DNA of 64,000 nt from Frankiales bacterium (GCA_025464695.1 JAODNQ010000003.1:1-64000); one strand, 5' to 3'; shown: positions 18,279 through 27,060, counted from the stretch's first letter. The notes: generated by a model from the sequence alone, not told the origin. Numbers and translations: made by a program.

Positions 18279-19327
18279 CCCGACTCCAGCGTCCACAGCG
18301 ACTGCGCGACGAGCGGCTCGACGAGGTCGCCGACGTCGGCGAAGTCCGCGGGAGTGTTGCCCTGCAGGAAGCGGAGGTGGATGCGCCCGCGCAGGACGGC
18401 GAGCTTGAGGTAGCCGAAGGCGGCGTACCAGGGCAGCCGTGCGAGGTCGGTCCCGGTCCGCGTCGCGTAGCGCTCTGCCAGCTGCAAGAACGGCGGGAAG
18501 CCGAGCGCGGGGTCGATGCCCTTGCGCATGGTGTCGCCGCCCGGGTTGTCGACGCCCTCCCAGTAGCAGTGCAGCAGCCCCAGGTCCGAGAGCGGGTCGC
18601 CGAGCGTGGCCATCTCCCAGTCGAGGACGGCGACCACGTGCGCGTCGGAGGAGGCCATCACGTTGTCCAGGCGGTAGTCCCCGTGCACGACGGCCGCGGC
18701 CGACCGCTCCGGCACCTCGGACCGGAGGCGCGCGACGAGACGGTCGACGCCGGCGACGTCGCCGAGGACGTCCTCGGCCTGGACGGTCCAGCGGCTCACC
18801 TGCCGCTGCAGGAAGCCCTGGGGGCGGCCGAAGTCGGCGAGCCCGACCTGTGCGGGGTCGACAGTGTGCAGGTCGGCGAGGACGTCGACGAGCTCCAGGG
18901 AGAGGGCGTGCGCCGCCGCGGGGCCGAGCAGTGCAGTCTGCGCGGTCGTGCGGTGGACCTCGCCCTCCACGAAGGCCGAGAGGTAGAAGGGTGCGCCGAG
19001 GACGGTCGGGTCGTCGCAGTGGTGCAGGACTTGCGGGACGGGGACCGGCGACCCGGCGAGCGCCGTCATGACCCGCTGCTCGCGCCTCATGTCGTGGGCG
19101 GTGGACTCCCGGTCCCCGAGGGGCGGACGGCGGAGGACCCAGGGCTGATCTCCACCGTCGACGCGGAAGGTCAGGTTCGAGTGGCCGCCCGCCAGCAGGA
19201 CGGCCCGCAGGTCGTGGACGCCGAGCTCCGGCGCCGCCTCCCGCAGGTACGCCTGCAGCGCGCGCAGGTCGAGCCCGGGCAGGGAGGTGGCCTCGCGCGG
19301 GCGGTCGGCGGCCAGCTCGCTGGTCAT
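18275..19327 (-). CDS. APH-fold phosphotransferase, ACAD10/11 N-domain type
   Basis: A 350-residue aminoglycoside-phosphotransferase-fold kinase. The catalytic loop is HGDYRLDN and the metal-binding Asp is in LDWEMATLGDPLSDLG, both hallmarks of the ACAD10/ACAD11/LvaA group rather than of antibiotic kinases. Members phosphorylate hydroxyacyl-CoAs, such as 4-hydroxyvaleryl-CoA in levulinate catabolism, so that the hydroxyl can be eliminated. An ACAD10/11-type dehydrogenase is encoded three genes upstream in the same block, so the two parts that are fused in vertebrates are separate here. The substrate is unknown. Confidence 0.85.
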   Translation of the reverse strand: MTSELAADRPREATSLPGLDLRALQAYLREAAPELGVHDLRAVLLAGGHSNLTFRVDGGDQPWVLRRPPLGDRESTAHDMRREQRVMTALAGSPVPVPQVLHHCDDPTVLGAPFYLSAFVEGEVHRTTAQTALLGPAAAHALSLELVDVLADLHTVDPAQVGLADFGRPQGFLQRQVSRWTVQAEDVLGDVAGVDRLVARLRSEVPERSAAAVVHGDYRLDNVMASSDAHVVAVLDWEMATLGDPLSDLGLLHCYWEGVDNPGGDTMRKGIDPALGFPPFLQLAERYATRTGTDLARLPWYAAFGYLKLAVLRGRIHLRFLQGNTPADFADVGDLVEPLVAQSLWTLESG

Positions 19328-19334
19328 CGGGGGC

Positions 19335-20132
19335 TCACGTGAACCGCGGAGGGCGCTTGTCGAGGAACGCGCGCATGCCCTCGCGTGCGTCCGGTCCGTC
19401 GAAGAGCGCCTCGACCCGGGAGACCTCGCCCCGCAGCCCCTCCTCGATCGTGGTCTCGAAGCTCTGGTCCACGAGCGCGACGACGTCCCTCAGCGCCGGC
19501 AGGGACAGCGCGGCCACGCGCGAGGCGAGCGCGACCGCATCGGCCTCCGCCTGCCCCGGCTCACTGACCCGGTCCACGAGTCCGATGTCGAGCGCGGCCT
19601 GGCCGTCGAGCAGACGCGCCGTGAGCATCAGGTCGAGCGCCCGTCCGCGCCCCACGTACCGAGGAAGACGCTGCGTGCCACCGGCGCTCGGGATCAGGCC
19701 GATCTTCGCCTCAGGCAGCCCGAGCCGCGCGGTCCGGGAGGCCACGCGCAGGCTGCAGGCCAGCGCGAGCTCCAGACCGCCACCGAGGGCAGTCCCCTCG
19801 ATGGCCGCGATGGTCGGGCAGGGCAACGCCGCGAGACGCTCGACCAGTGCCCGCAGGTGCCGGCCGTAGGCGACGAAGCCGTCCCGGTCGATGTCGACCA
19901 TGGTCTTGATGTCCGCGCCGGCAGCGAAGACACCGGGCACCGCGGAGCCGAGGACGACGACCCGGGCTCGCTGCTCCTCAGCCTCGTCCAGCGCCCGACC
20001 GAGCGCGTCGAGCAGCCGGGGCGCGAGCGCGTTGACCGGGGCGTTCGCCATGCGGACGACGAGGACACCGTCGTCGGCGAGGGTGGACGTCGCCGCCGCA
20101 GTGTCGGCGTGGAGGTCCGTCGCCGCGGTCAC
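19335..20132 (-). CDS. Enoyl-CoA hydratase (crotonase), BadK-like
   Basis: A 265-residue crotonase. The oxyanion-hole segment FAAGADIK and the two glutamates in GGGLELAL and GLPEAKIGLIP are present, so hydratase activity is expected. The C-terminal DAREGMRAFLDKRPPRF matches the usual crotonase end and resembles BadK (cyclohex-1-ene-1-carboxyl-CoA hydratase). The GTG start overlaps the stop of the BadI/MenB-like gene (GTGA). In a BadK-BadH-BadI scheme this enzyme hydrates the cyclic enoyl-CoA before oxidation and ring opening. Confidence 0.85.
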   Translation of the reverse strand: MTAATDLHADTAAATSTLADDGVLVVRMANAPVNALAPRLLDALGRALDEAEEQRARVVVLGSAVPGVFAAGADIKTMVDIDRDGFVAYGRHLRALVERLAALPCPTIAAIEGTALGGGLELALACSLRVASRTARLGLPEAKIGLIPSAGGTQRLPRYVGRGRALDLMLTARLLDGQAALDIGLVDRVSEPGQAEADAVALASRVAALSLPALRDVVALVDQSFETTIEEGLRGEVSRVEALFDGPDAREGMRAFLDKRPPRFT

Positions 20133-20914
20133 AGGTACTGGCCGAAGTCCGGCTTGCGCTTCTCCGAGAAGGCGAGCGCACCCTCCTTGGACTCGTCCGT
20201 GCCGGCGAACGTGTCCAGCCCGACCTCCGCCAGGAGGGCGAGGCCGGCCTGGTGCTCCGTGTCCGCGTTGAACCCCTTCTTCAGGAAGCGCAGGGCGGTC
20301 GGGCTGTAGTCCGCCATCTTCGCCACCCACTCCTTGGCCGTGGGGAGCAGGTCCTCCTTGGGGACGACCTTGTTGACCAGGCCCCAGTCCAGGGCCTGCG
20401 CGGCGGAGTACTTGTCGAGCAGGAACCAGATCTCGCGGGCCCGCTTCTCGCCGACCACCCGGGCCAGGTAGGACGCACCGAGACCGGCGTCGAAGGAACC
20501 GACACGAGGACCGCTCTGGGCGAACGTGGCGTGCTCAGCGGCGATCGACAGGTCGCACACCACGTGCAGGACGTGCCCGCCCCCGATCGCGATGCCGTTC
20601 ACCGCGGCGATCACAGGCATCGGCACGTCACGGATGAGCCGCTGCAGGTAGACGCCCTCGAAGAGGCCGTTCTCAGTGGGCCCGTAGTCCCCGGTCTCCG
20701 CCCGCTGCTTGACGTCACCGCCGACGCAGAACGCACGGTCTCCGGCGCCGGTCAGGATCACGCCCCGCACCGCCTTGTCGGCCCACGACCGCTTGAGCGC
20801 GTGGATCAGCTCCTCGGTGGTCTTCGCGCGGAAGGCGTTCATCCGGTCAGCCCGGTTGATCGTCAGGACGGCGGCGGGGCCGTCGACCTCGTAGGTGATG
20901 TCCTGGTAGTCCAT
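20129..20914 (-). CDS. BadI/MenB-type crotonase, candidate ring-opening hydrolase
   Basis: A 261-residue crotonase of the MenB/BadI branch: INRADRMNAFR, GAGDRAFCVGGD, GGGHVLHVVCDL, GPRVGSFDAG and GEKRAREIWFL are typical of this branch. MenB makes 1,4-dihydroxy-2-naphthoyl-CoA; BadI and EchA20 run the reverse type of reaction and hydrolytically open a ring beta-keto thioester. No menaquinone genes are nearby, while BadH-like and BadK-like genes follow, so ring opening of a 2-ketocyclohexane-type CoA ester is the better guess. It is the first gene after a short promoter-like gap with a degenerate operator copy. Confidence 0.82.
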   Translation of the reverse strand: MDYQDITYEVDGPAAVLTINRADRMNAFRAKTTEELIHALKRSWADKAVRGVILTGAGDRAFCVGGDVKQRAETGDYGPTENGLFEGVYLQRLIRDVPMPVIAAVNGIAIGGGHVLHVVCDLSIAAEHATFAQSGPRVGSFDAGLGASYLARVVGEKRAREIWFLLDKYSAAQALDWGLVNKVVPKEDLLPTAKEWVAKMADYSPTALRFLKKGFNADTEHQAGLALLAEVGLDTFAGTDESKEGALAFSEKRKPDFGQYL

Positions 20915-20943
20915 GGAGCGCGTGCCACCCTTCGCTGGTCTAA

Positions 20944-20954
20944 TGGTCTGATCT
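20944..20954. promoter_or_regulatory. GntR/FCD-type operator, degenerate copy B
   Basis: The sequence TGGTCTGATCT keeps the left half of the TGGTCTGACCA site and part of the right half, 30 bases upstream of the BadI-like start. A further TGGTCT lies 8 bases away at 20936-20941. It is weaker than the other three copies, but it lies at the only gap in front of this sub-operon. Confidence 0.4.
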
Positions 20955-20992
20955 TAAACGCGGTCGGCCTGTGACGCAACAGCCACCCGGGG

Positions 20993-22246
20993 TCAGTCGT
21001 GCGTGCTCGCGCCGGCGTCGCCGCCGATGCGGAAGTCCGGCTCGTACTTGCGGAACTCGCGGCGTGCGATCGACATCTTGTGGACCTCGTCAGGTCCGTC
21101 GGCGAGGCGGAGGGTCCGCATCTTCACGTACATGTAGGCGAGCGGCGTGAACTGCGTGACGCCCGCTGCTCCGTGCACCTGGATGGCCCGGTCAACGACC
21201 TCGAAGCAGATCTCGGGGACGGCGACCTTGATCCCGGCGATCTCCGTCGCGGCAGCCTTGTTGCCGACCGTGTCCATGAGGTGCGCCGCACGGAGCACGT
21301 ACTCCCGCGCGAGGTCGATGCGCACGCGCGACTCGGCCACCCACTGCTGGATGGTGCCGCGGTGCGCGAGCCGCGTCCCGAACGTGCTCCGCACCAGGGA
21401 GCGCTTGACCATGAGCTCGAGGGCCCGTTCCGCGACGCCGATGGCCCGCATGCAGTGGTGGATCCGTCCCGGCCCCAGCCGGGCCTGGGCGATGGCGAAG
21501 CCGCCGCCCTGCTCCCCGAGCAGGTGGTCCACCGGCACGCGCACGTCGCGGTAGACGACCTCGGGGTGTCCCCCTCGCTCCTGGTAGCCGAAGACGTCGG
21601 GGAGGCGCCCGAACACGACGCCCGGCGTGTCCGTCGGGACGACGATCATAGAGTGCCGACGGTTCCGGGGTGATTCCGGGTCGCTGACGCCCATCACGAC
21701 CAGGAGACGACAGCGGTCGGCCTTGGCTCCGGACGTGAACCACTTGGTCCCGTTCAGGACGTAGTGGTCGCCGTCCCGCTCGATGCGGAGGGCGATGCTG
21801 GTCGCGTCGGAGGACGCGACGTCCGGTTCCGACATCGAGTAGGCGCTGCGGATCTCGCCGTCCAGGAGCGGACCGAGCCACCTCTCCTTGACGACGGCTG
21901 TCCCGTACTGCTGCAGGATCTCCATGTTGCCGGAGTCGGGCGGCTGGCAGTTGAGGACCTCGGAGGCGAACCAGACCTTGCCCAGCTGCTCGGAGACCGG
22001 GGCGTAGTCGAGGTTCGACAGCTGCGTTCCCGGGTGCTCCGGGTCGAGGTGCGGGAGGAACAGGTTCCACAGCCCCTCAGCCGCCGCCTTCGCCCGGAGC
22101 TCGTCGATCACCGGCGGTTGGACGTAGGGACCGACCTCCTCGAGCTCGGCGTAGTAGCGCTCCTCGTTCGGGTAGACGTGCTGGTCCATGAACTGCTTCA
22201 CCGACTCGAGCACCCGCTCGCCCTCGGCACTGAACTCGTACGGCAT
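20993..22246 (-). CDS. Acyl-CoA dehydrogenase of the ACAD10/11 type
   Basis: A 417-residue acyl-CoA dehydrogenase. Conserved ACAD11-like segments are SEPDVASSDATSI, GTKWFTSGA, RHSMIVVPTDTPGV, LGPGRIHHCMRAIG and RTLRLADGPDEVH. These enzymes act on CoA esters that carried a hydroxyl group, in partnership with an APH-fold kinase, which is encoded at 18275-19327. It starts at ATG 22246. It is separated from the transporter genes by 67 bases and from the BadI-like gene by 78 bases, so it may be the last gene of the transporter operon. Confidence 0.9.
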   Translation of the reverse strand: MPYEFSAEGERVLESVKQFMDQHVYPNEERYYAELEEVGPYVQPPVIDELRAKAAAEGLWNLFLPHLDPEHPGTQLSNLDYAPVSEQLGKVWFASEVLNCQPPDSGNMEILQQYGTAVVKERWLGPLLDGEIRSAYSMSEPDVASSDATSIALRIERDGDHYVLNGTKWFTSGAKADRCRLLVVMGVSDPESPRNRRHSMIVVPTDTPGVVFGRLPDVFGYQERGGHPEVVYRDVRVPVDHLLGEQGGGFAIAQARLGPGRIHHCMRAIGVAERALELMVKRSLVRSTFGTRLAHRGTIQQWVAESRVRIDLAREYVLRAAHLMDTVGNKAAATEIAGIKVAVPEICFEVVDRAIQVHGAAGVTQFTPLAYMYVKMRTLRLADGPDEVHKMSIARREFRKYEPDFRIGGDAGASTHD

Positions 22247-22313
22247 GGCACCATCCCTGTCGTCGTTGCGGTCAGTACGGCGAGCCCGTCCTCCGGGTCC
22301 CGCAGGGGTCGGT

Positions 22314-23057
22314 CTAGACCGGCGCGTCGACCTGGGCACCGAGGAAGGCGCTCGCGACGGCCGGGTCGGCAGCGACCTCGTCCGCCGCGCCGTGTCGGAC
22401 GACCCGCCCGTTGGCGAACACGTAGGCGTAAGTGGCCACTCGGAGCACAGCGGCGGCGTTCTGCTCCACCACCAGGATGGAGATGCCACGGGCGTTGATG
22501 ACCTGGAGGGCGTCCATGACCCGGTCGACCATGATCGGTGCCAGGCCCATGGAGGGCTCGTCCATCAGGATCACGCGCGGGTCGGACACGAGCGCGCGAC
22601 CGAAGGCCAGCATCTCCTGCTCGCCGCCGCTGAGCAGACCGGCAGGGACTGCTCGCCGCTCACCGAGGACCGGGAACATGTCGTACACCTCGTCCACCGC
22701 GGCTGCCACCGCGGCGCGCCCTTTGCGCGTGTGGGCGCCCAGCAGGAGGTTCTCCTCGACGCTGAGCGGGGCGAAGACCCGCCGTCCCTCGGGGACGAGG
22801 ACCATGCCGTCCCTGACCACGCGGTGCGGTGCGCGGAACGGTCGCGGCTCGCCGAAGAGAGTGACCTTGCCCGACACCTGGCCCGGGCAGACACCGGCCA
22901 GGGCCGTCAGCAGGGACGTCTTGCCCGCGCCGTTGGCCCCGAGCACCGCCACGATGCCGCCCTGCGGCACCGACAGCGACACGTCCTGGACAGCGCACAC
23001 CAGTCCGTAGCGGACGTTGATGTCCTGCAGCTCCAGAGCGTGCGGCACGACCGTCAT
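22314..23057 (-). CDS. livF: Branched-chain amino acid-type ABC transporter ATPase, LivF
   Basis: A 247-residue ATPase with Walker A GANGAGKT, signature LSGGEQEM, Walker B RVILMDEPSMGL and the switch His replaced by Gln (VVEQN), as is normal for LivF. The ATG overlaps the LivG stop by one base. Together with LivG, LivM, LivH and a binding protein it forms a complete importer of the HAAT family. Many HAAT systems beside catabolic genes import aromatic or alicyclic acids rather than amino acids. Confidence 0.93.
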   Translation of the reverse strand: MTVVPHALELQDINVRYGLVCAVQDVSLSVPQGGIVAVLGANGAGKTSLLTALAGVCPGQVSGKVTLFGEPRPFRAPHRVVRDGMVLVPEGRRVFAPLSVEENLLLGAHTRKGRAAVAAAVDEVYDMFPVLGERRAVPAGLLSGGEQEMLAFGRALVSDPRVILMDEPSMGLAPIMVDRVMDALQVINARGISILVVEQNAAAVLRVATYAYVFANGRVVRHGAADEVAADPAVASAFLGAQVDAPV

Positions 23058-23875
23058 CACACGACCTCCTCGACGACGCCGACAGGGGGACCGCCCTCGA
23101 CCAGCGACGCGTGGCCGAGGTAGGCCTCACGCACGGCGGGGACGTGGATGACCTCGCGTGCGGTGCCGTGAGCGATGACCTTGCCGAAGTTCAGGACGTA
23201 GGCGAGGTCGCAGACACGGTGGATCGTGGCGAGGTCGTGCTCGACGAGGACCTGCGTGAGACCGTCCTCGCTCAGCGAGCGGATGATGTCGGACACCTCG
23301 CGCCGTTCCGCGTCGTTCATGCCGGCCACGGGCTCGTCCAGGAGGAGCAGCTTCGGTCTGGTGGCGAGCGCGCGGGCGATCTCGACGCGCCGCTGCATCC
23401 CGTACGGCAGCTCCAGCGGTCCGGCGTCGGCGTGGTCGAGCATCCCGACGCGGTCAAGGGCCTGCTCCGCCACGGCGCGCGAGTCGCGCTCGCTCACGCG
23501 GGACCGGCGCACGTCCAGCCACGAGCGCAGCAGGCTCCTCGGGGCCGTGTGGAAGTCGGCGCCGATCATGACGTTCTCCCGTACCGACAGGTGCCCCAGC
23601 AGCCGCATCGCCTGGAAGGTGCGCGCGATGCCTGCCCGGCTGGCCACGTCGGGGGCGGCCCGCGTGAGGTCGACCCCGTCGAACTGCAGCCGGCCGGCGT
23701 TCACGGGAACCAGCCGGGACACGGCGCCGAGCAGAGTGGTCTTGCCCGAGCCGTTGGGCCCGATGAGGCCGCACACGACGCCGCGGGGCACCGTCAGCGA
23801 GACGTCGTTCACAGCCTTGACCGCGCCGAAGTGGACGGCGATGCCGGTGAGGTCCAGCAGGGGTGTGGTCGTCAC
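23057..23875 (-). CDS. livG: Branched-chain amino acid-type ABC transporter ATPase, LivG
   Basis: A 272-residue ATPase: Walker A GPNGSGKT, the LivG-specific ARTFQAMRL segment, the signature region LPYGMQRRVEIARAL, Walker B LLLLDEPVAGM and the switch histidine in VEHD. The signature helix reads PYGMQ where most LivG have YGQQR, a minor variation. The GTG start is fixed by the GTGA overlap with the LivM stop. It is the second ATPase of the importer. Confidence 0.93.
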   Translation of the reverse strand: MTTTPLLDLTGIAVHFGAVKAVNDVSLTVPRGVVCGLIGPNGSGKTTLLGAVSRLVPVNAGRLQFDGVDLTRAAPDVASRAGIARTFQAMRLLGHLSVRENVMIGADFHTAPRSLLRSWLDVRRSRVSERDSRAVAEQALDRVGMLDHADAGPLELPYGMQRRVEIARALATRPKLLLLDEPVAGMNDAERREVSDIIRSLSEDGLTQVLVEHDLATIHRVCDLAYVLNFGKVIAHGTAREVIHVPAVREAYLGHASLVEGGPPVGVVEEVV

Positions 23876-24822
23876 CGGACCGCCATCCGCTCGTCCGCGG
23901 ACGCTGCCGCCTCGGCCTGCACGGGGACGAGCGGAGGCTGGGCGGGCGTCGCCCGGTGCGCGGCCCTCACACGCCGCAGCCCTCTGGACGCCTGCCCGAG
24001 CGCGCTGATGAGGCCACCGGGCGCGTACGTGGCAACGACGACCATGGCCAGGCCGTAGACGAGTGGCCACTGGTCGCCGAGGAAGCGCAGTTCCAGCGGG
24101 ACCCAGACGATCAAGACGGCGCCGAGTGCCGCCCCGCGCCAGGAGCCCGCTCCCCCGATGATGACCATGGCGAGCGCCAGGATGAGGGAGTGGAAACCGA
24201 CGTCGCTGGGGCTGATCGCGTTGAAGGTCAGCGCGTGCAGTGAGCCGGCGAGGGACCCGATCGCGGCAGACAGCACGAAGGCCATGCGCCCCACGCGCTG
24301 CGGGTCGACACCGGAGGTCTGTGTGACGGCGGGATCCTCGCGGCACATGTCGAACATGCGGCCGATGGGGCCGCGCTCCAGGAGGCTCAGTGCACCGATC
24401 ACCACGACCAGCGCGACGACCATCCCGCTGGTGGTGACGACGGCCGGGATCCCGTAGAGGCCGAGCGCCCCGCCGGTCACCGAGTCCCAGTTGAGCGCGA
24501 CCACTCCGACCATGAGGTCGAAGGCGAGGGTCGCCATCGCGAGGTACAGCCCCTGCAGCCGCACCAGGACGCGGGCCAGGAGCCACCCCCCCGCCGCAGA
24601 CGCCAGCGTCGCGACCACGATCGCGGCGAGCGCGGGCCAGCCCTCCTTGACGAGGTAGGCCGAGCAGTAGGTCGAGGCCTGGTAGAAGCCGACGCTGGCG
24701 AGGCTGAAGATGCCCGCGCGCAACGCCACCTGCACGCTGCAGGCGAGGATGACGGAGACCACGGTCTCCTGCAGGAAGAGCTCGTTGCTGCTGAACCAGG
24801 CACCGGGGTCCACGGCCCTCAC
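23872..24822 (-). CDS. livM: Branched-chain amino acid-type ABC transporter permease, LivM
   Basis: A 316-residue membrane permease with about eight to nine hydrophobic helices and the permease-loop glycine/serine segments FSLASVGFYQ and GGAGSWRGAALG, the contact region for the ATPases. Family members usually have an EAA-like loop at this point. It starts at GTG 24822, overlapping the LivH stop as GTGA. The C-terminal 40 residues are a hydrophilic alanine/proline-rich tail not needed for transport. Confidence 0.88.
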   Translation of the reverse strand: MRAVDPGAWFSSNELFLQETVVSVILACSVQVALRAGIFSLASVGFYQASTYCSAYLVKEGWPALAAIVVATLASAAGGWLLARVLVRLQGLYLAMATLAFDLMVGVVALNWDSVTGGALGLYGIPAVVTTSGMVVALVVVIGALSLLERGPIGRMFDMCREDPAVTQTSGVDPQRVGRMAFVLSAAIGSLAGSLHALTFNAISPSDVGFHSLILALAMVIIGGAGSWRGAALGAVLIVWVPLELRFLGDQWPLVYGLAMVVVATYAPGGLISALGQASRGLRRVRAAHRATPAQPPLVPVQAEAAASADERMAVR

Positions 24823-25700
24823 ACCCTGACCGCGAGCTGCTTGGAGAACAGGCCGGACGGCCGGTAGACCAGGAAGACGAGGATGAGCAGGAAGGCGACG
24901 CCGGTCTGGAACTCGCTGGGCCCGTACGCCACCACCGCCGTCTGCGCGACAGCCAGTCCGTACGAGACGATCGCCGCCCCCGGCACGCTGCCGACGCCGC
25001 CGACCACCAGGATCGCGAAGGCGGAGACCATGTAAGCCTCCCCCGTCCCGACCGTCATGCCCGAGCTGTTGAAGGCGAGGAGCGCGCCGGCCAGCCCCGC
25101 GAGCGCTCCGCTCACGAACATGGTGCAGATGGCCAGCCAGGCGACGTTGATCCCCATGAGCCCAGCGGTCAGGGGGTCGACCGCGACGGCGCGCACGGCC
25201 CGCCCGTTGCGCCACCGGGTTATTCCGGAGTGCAGGACCGCCGCGACGACGGCGCTGACGACGACGATGACGACGTCGACGCTCGAGAACCGCACGCCTG
25301 CGACGTCGTAGATCGTGGGCGTGACGGCGGTCTGGCTGAACATCTGCCCGTCTGTGCGCTGGTCGATCAGGTGTCCGATGACCGTCGCGCCGCCGAGGCT
25401 CGACACGAGGACGCCGAACTCGGCCTGTCGCTTGCTGCCGCTACGGGTACGGATCCGTCCGAAGGCACACACCTCGAGCGCGGCGGCCACCAGACCGCAG
25501 CCGGCCATCGCGACCAGGACGACCAGCACGGGGGACGAGGTGTGAAGGCTCGTCTCGTAGGCGGCGTAGGCACCGAACACGAAGACGGCACCGTGGGCCA
25601 GGTTGAGGACGTCGAGCGTCCCCCAGGCGAGCGACAGCCCTAGCGAGAAGAGCAGGAACACCGAGCCGAGCACCATCGCGTTCAGCAGCTGCTGCAGCAC
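24819..25700 (-). CDS. livH: Branched-chain amino acid-type ABC transporter permease, LivH
   Basis: A 293-residue permease with an N-terminal LAWGTLDVLNLAHGAVFVFGAY segment that is the family hallmark, and the loop GGVGSVPGA near the C-terminus. Around eight transmembrane segments are visible. It follows the binding-protein gene by 48 bases and overlaps LivM by four, in the classic order binding protein-H-M-G-F. Confidence 0.92.
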   Translation of the reverse strand: MLQQLLNAMVLGSVFLLFSLGLSLAWGTLDVLNLAHGAVFVFGAYAAYETSLHTSSPVLVVLVAMAGCGLVAAALEVCAFGRIRTRSGSKRQAEFGVLVSSLGGATVIGHLIDQRTDGQMFSQTAVTPTIYDVAGVRFSSVDVVIVVVSAVVAAVLHSGITRWRNGRAVRAVAVDPLTAGLMGINVAWLAICTMFVSGALAGLAGALLAFNSSGMTVGTGEAYMVSAFAILVVGGVGSVPGAAIVSYGLAVAQTAVVAYGPSEFQTGVAFLLILVFLVYRPSGLFSKQLAVRV

Positions 25701-25748
25701 GTCCTCATCACCCCCGTCCAGCGCTCGTCGTCCTCGGCCCGACGATCA

Positions 25749-26924
25749 CTACTTCTGGACCGAGACGACGCCGTCCTGGATCACCAGGTCGTAGGCGGGG
25801 CTCTCGAGCTGTCGTCCGCCCGGACCGGTGAACGTGACCGCGCCGCCCGGCGACGCGAAGCCCGACGCAGCAACGGTCTTCATGGCGGCCACGAGTGCCT
25901 TGCCGTCGGCCGACTTGGCCTCGGCGAGCGCCTGCGCGATGAAGCGCACGGAGTTGAAGCCGTCGAGCGCCGGATAGTGCGGCGTCACGTCGGGGCTCGT
26001 CGCCGTGACGTGCTTCGCGAAGTCCTTGCTCAACTGCGAGTCCACGTCCGGTGCCCACTGTCCCTGGAACTCCAGGCCGTTCACCGCCTTGCCCGCGGCC
26101 GGAGCGCTGACGTCAGCACCTGCGTTCGCGAAGACCCGGCCCTTGTAGCCCAGGGCGCGCAGCTCGCTCACCAGGGCCGGCAGCTGCGTGCCTCCGCTCA
26201 TGATCCCGATAGCGTCGGGAGAGCCGTTCATCGCCTTCGTGGCGACGACTCGGCTGTCGGTCGCCGTGAGCGTCGTCGAGACGCTCGCCAGCAGGTCGCC
26301 GCCCGCCGCGGGGACGGTCTTCGCGATCGCCTTGTTCAGGTTCACCGTCGTGTCGTTGTCGCTCGCGTAGATGACCGTCACCTTGGGGTCGTCCTTGACG
26401 AGGCGCTGCACGTAGGAGGTGAGGAGCACCGTCTGCGGGGTCGTCATCGAGTAGACGTACTCCCCCAGCGCGGGCAGGTGCGGTCCGGGCGCCGTCGTCG
26501 CGAGGAAAGGGACCCCGGCCTTGTTCGCGATGGGCGCGGCGGCAAGAGCCTCGTTGCTGATGGGCGAGCCGATGACGGCGACGACCCCGTCGCGGGTCGC
26601 CTTCTGAGTGGAGCTGGCCGAGTTCGTCGCCTGCGAGGCGGTGTCCTCGACCTTGACCTCGATCCTCGACTGCCCCAGCACACCCGAGTCCTCGATGTAG
26701 GAGACGCCCGCCTCGACGCCGGCAACGACCTGAGCGCCGAAGGTCGCGAGGGGTCCGGTGGTCGGCACGATGACGCTGATCGGGAGGGTCGCGGGGAGAG
26801 CCTTGCTGGCAGCGGCCGTGGTAGCGGTGCTGGAGTCCGAGCCACAGCCGGTCAGAGCGAGCGCGAGAGCCGCGGTCACCGTGCCCGCGAGCAGCTGGGG
26901 GGAGGGGGAGAGTCGGGGGTGCAT
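25749..26924 (-). CDS. ABC transporter substrate-binding lipoprotein (periplasmic binding protein type 1, LivJ-like)
   Basis: A 391-residue lipoprotein. The signal peptide ends in the lipobox LALTGC, with C27 as the lipidated residue. The mature protein has the Leu/Ile/Val-binding-protein fold: PTTGPLATFGAQVVAGVEA at the N-lobe, IGSPISNEA and YALDG-like YPALDGFNSV near the hinge. It captures the substrate of the LivFGHM importer. The gene is first in the transporter operon and has an operator copy about 125 bases upstream. The ligand is unknown; an aromatic or alicyclic acid is inferred. Confidence 0.9.
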   Translation of the reverse strand: MHPRLSPSPQLLAGTVTAALALALTGCGSDSSTATTAAASKALPATLPISVIVPTTGPLATFGAQVVAGVEAGVSYIEDSGVLGQSRIEVKVEDTASQATNSASSTQKATRDGVVAVIGSPISNEALAAAPIANKAGVPFLATTAPGPHLPALGEYVYSMTTPQTVLLTSYVQRLVKDDPKVTVIYASDNDTTVNLNKAIAKTVPAAGGDLLASVSTTLTATDSRVVATKAMNGSPDAIGIMSGGTQLPALVSELRALGYKGRVFANAGADVSAPAAGKAVNGLEFQGQWAPDVDSQLSKDFAKHVTATSPDVTPHYPALDGFNSVRFIAQALAEAKSADGKALVAAMKTVAASGFASPGGAVTFTGPGGRQLESPAYDLVIQDGVVSVQK

Positions 26925-27049
26925 GGGACGTCGTCCTGTCTCTGCGAGAGGTGGCTCGATCGGTCCGCCAGCGGGGTCACTCGGGGCAGTTGGTGATGTG
27001 GACCACTGTGGGCTGCGTCACCGTAGGGCTCGCGCGCCTGGGGTGCAAT

Positions 27050-27060
27050 AGGTCTGACCA
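27050..27060. promoter_or_regulatory. GntR/FCD-type operator, copy C
   Basis: AGGTCTGACCA contains the exact 9-mer GGTCTGACC (27051-27059), flanked by AT-rich bases (ATA on the left, ATAAC on the right), 126 bases upstream of the binding-protein start. It would place the importer under the same regulator as the dehydratase operon. Confidence 0.65.

Noticed and set aside
18275..19327. Aminoglycoside resistance kinase
   Set aside because: The loop motifs and neighbours are those of ACAD10/11-type hydroxyacyl-CoA kinases, and the gene is inside a catabolic operon.
20129..20914. Reading the BadI/MenB-like gene as menaquinone-biosynthesis menB
   Set aside because: The sequence is close to MenB, but no other menaquinone genes are present and the neighbours are BadH/BadK-like; ring opening fits the context better, although menB-type activity is not excluded.
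22311..22320. Palindrome GGTCTAGACC near the end of livF, similar to the GGTCTGACC operators
   Set aside because: The half-sites are spaced by an even rather than odd number of bases and the site overlaps the livF stop codon; more likely chance than an operator for the downstream dehydrogenase.
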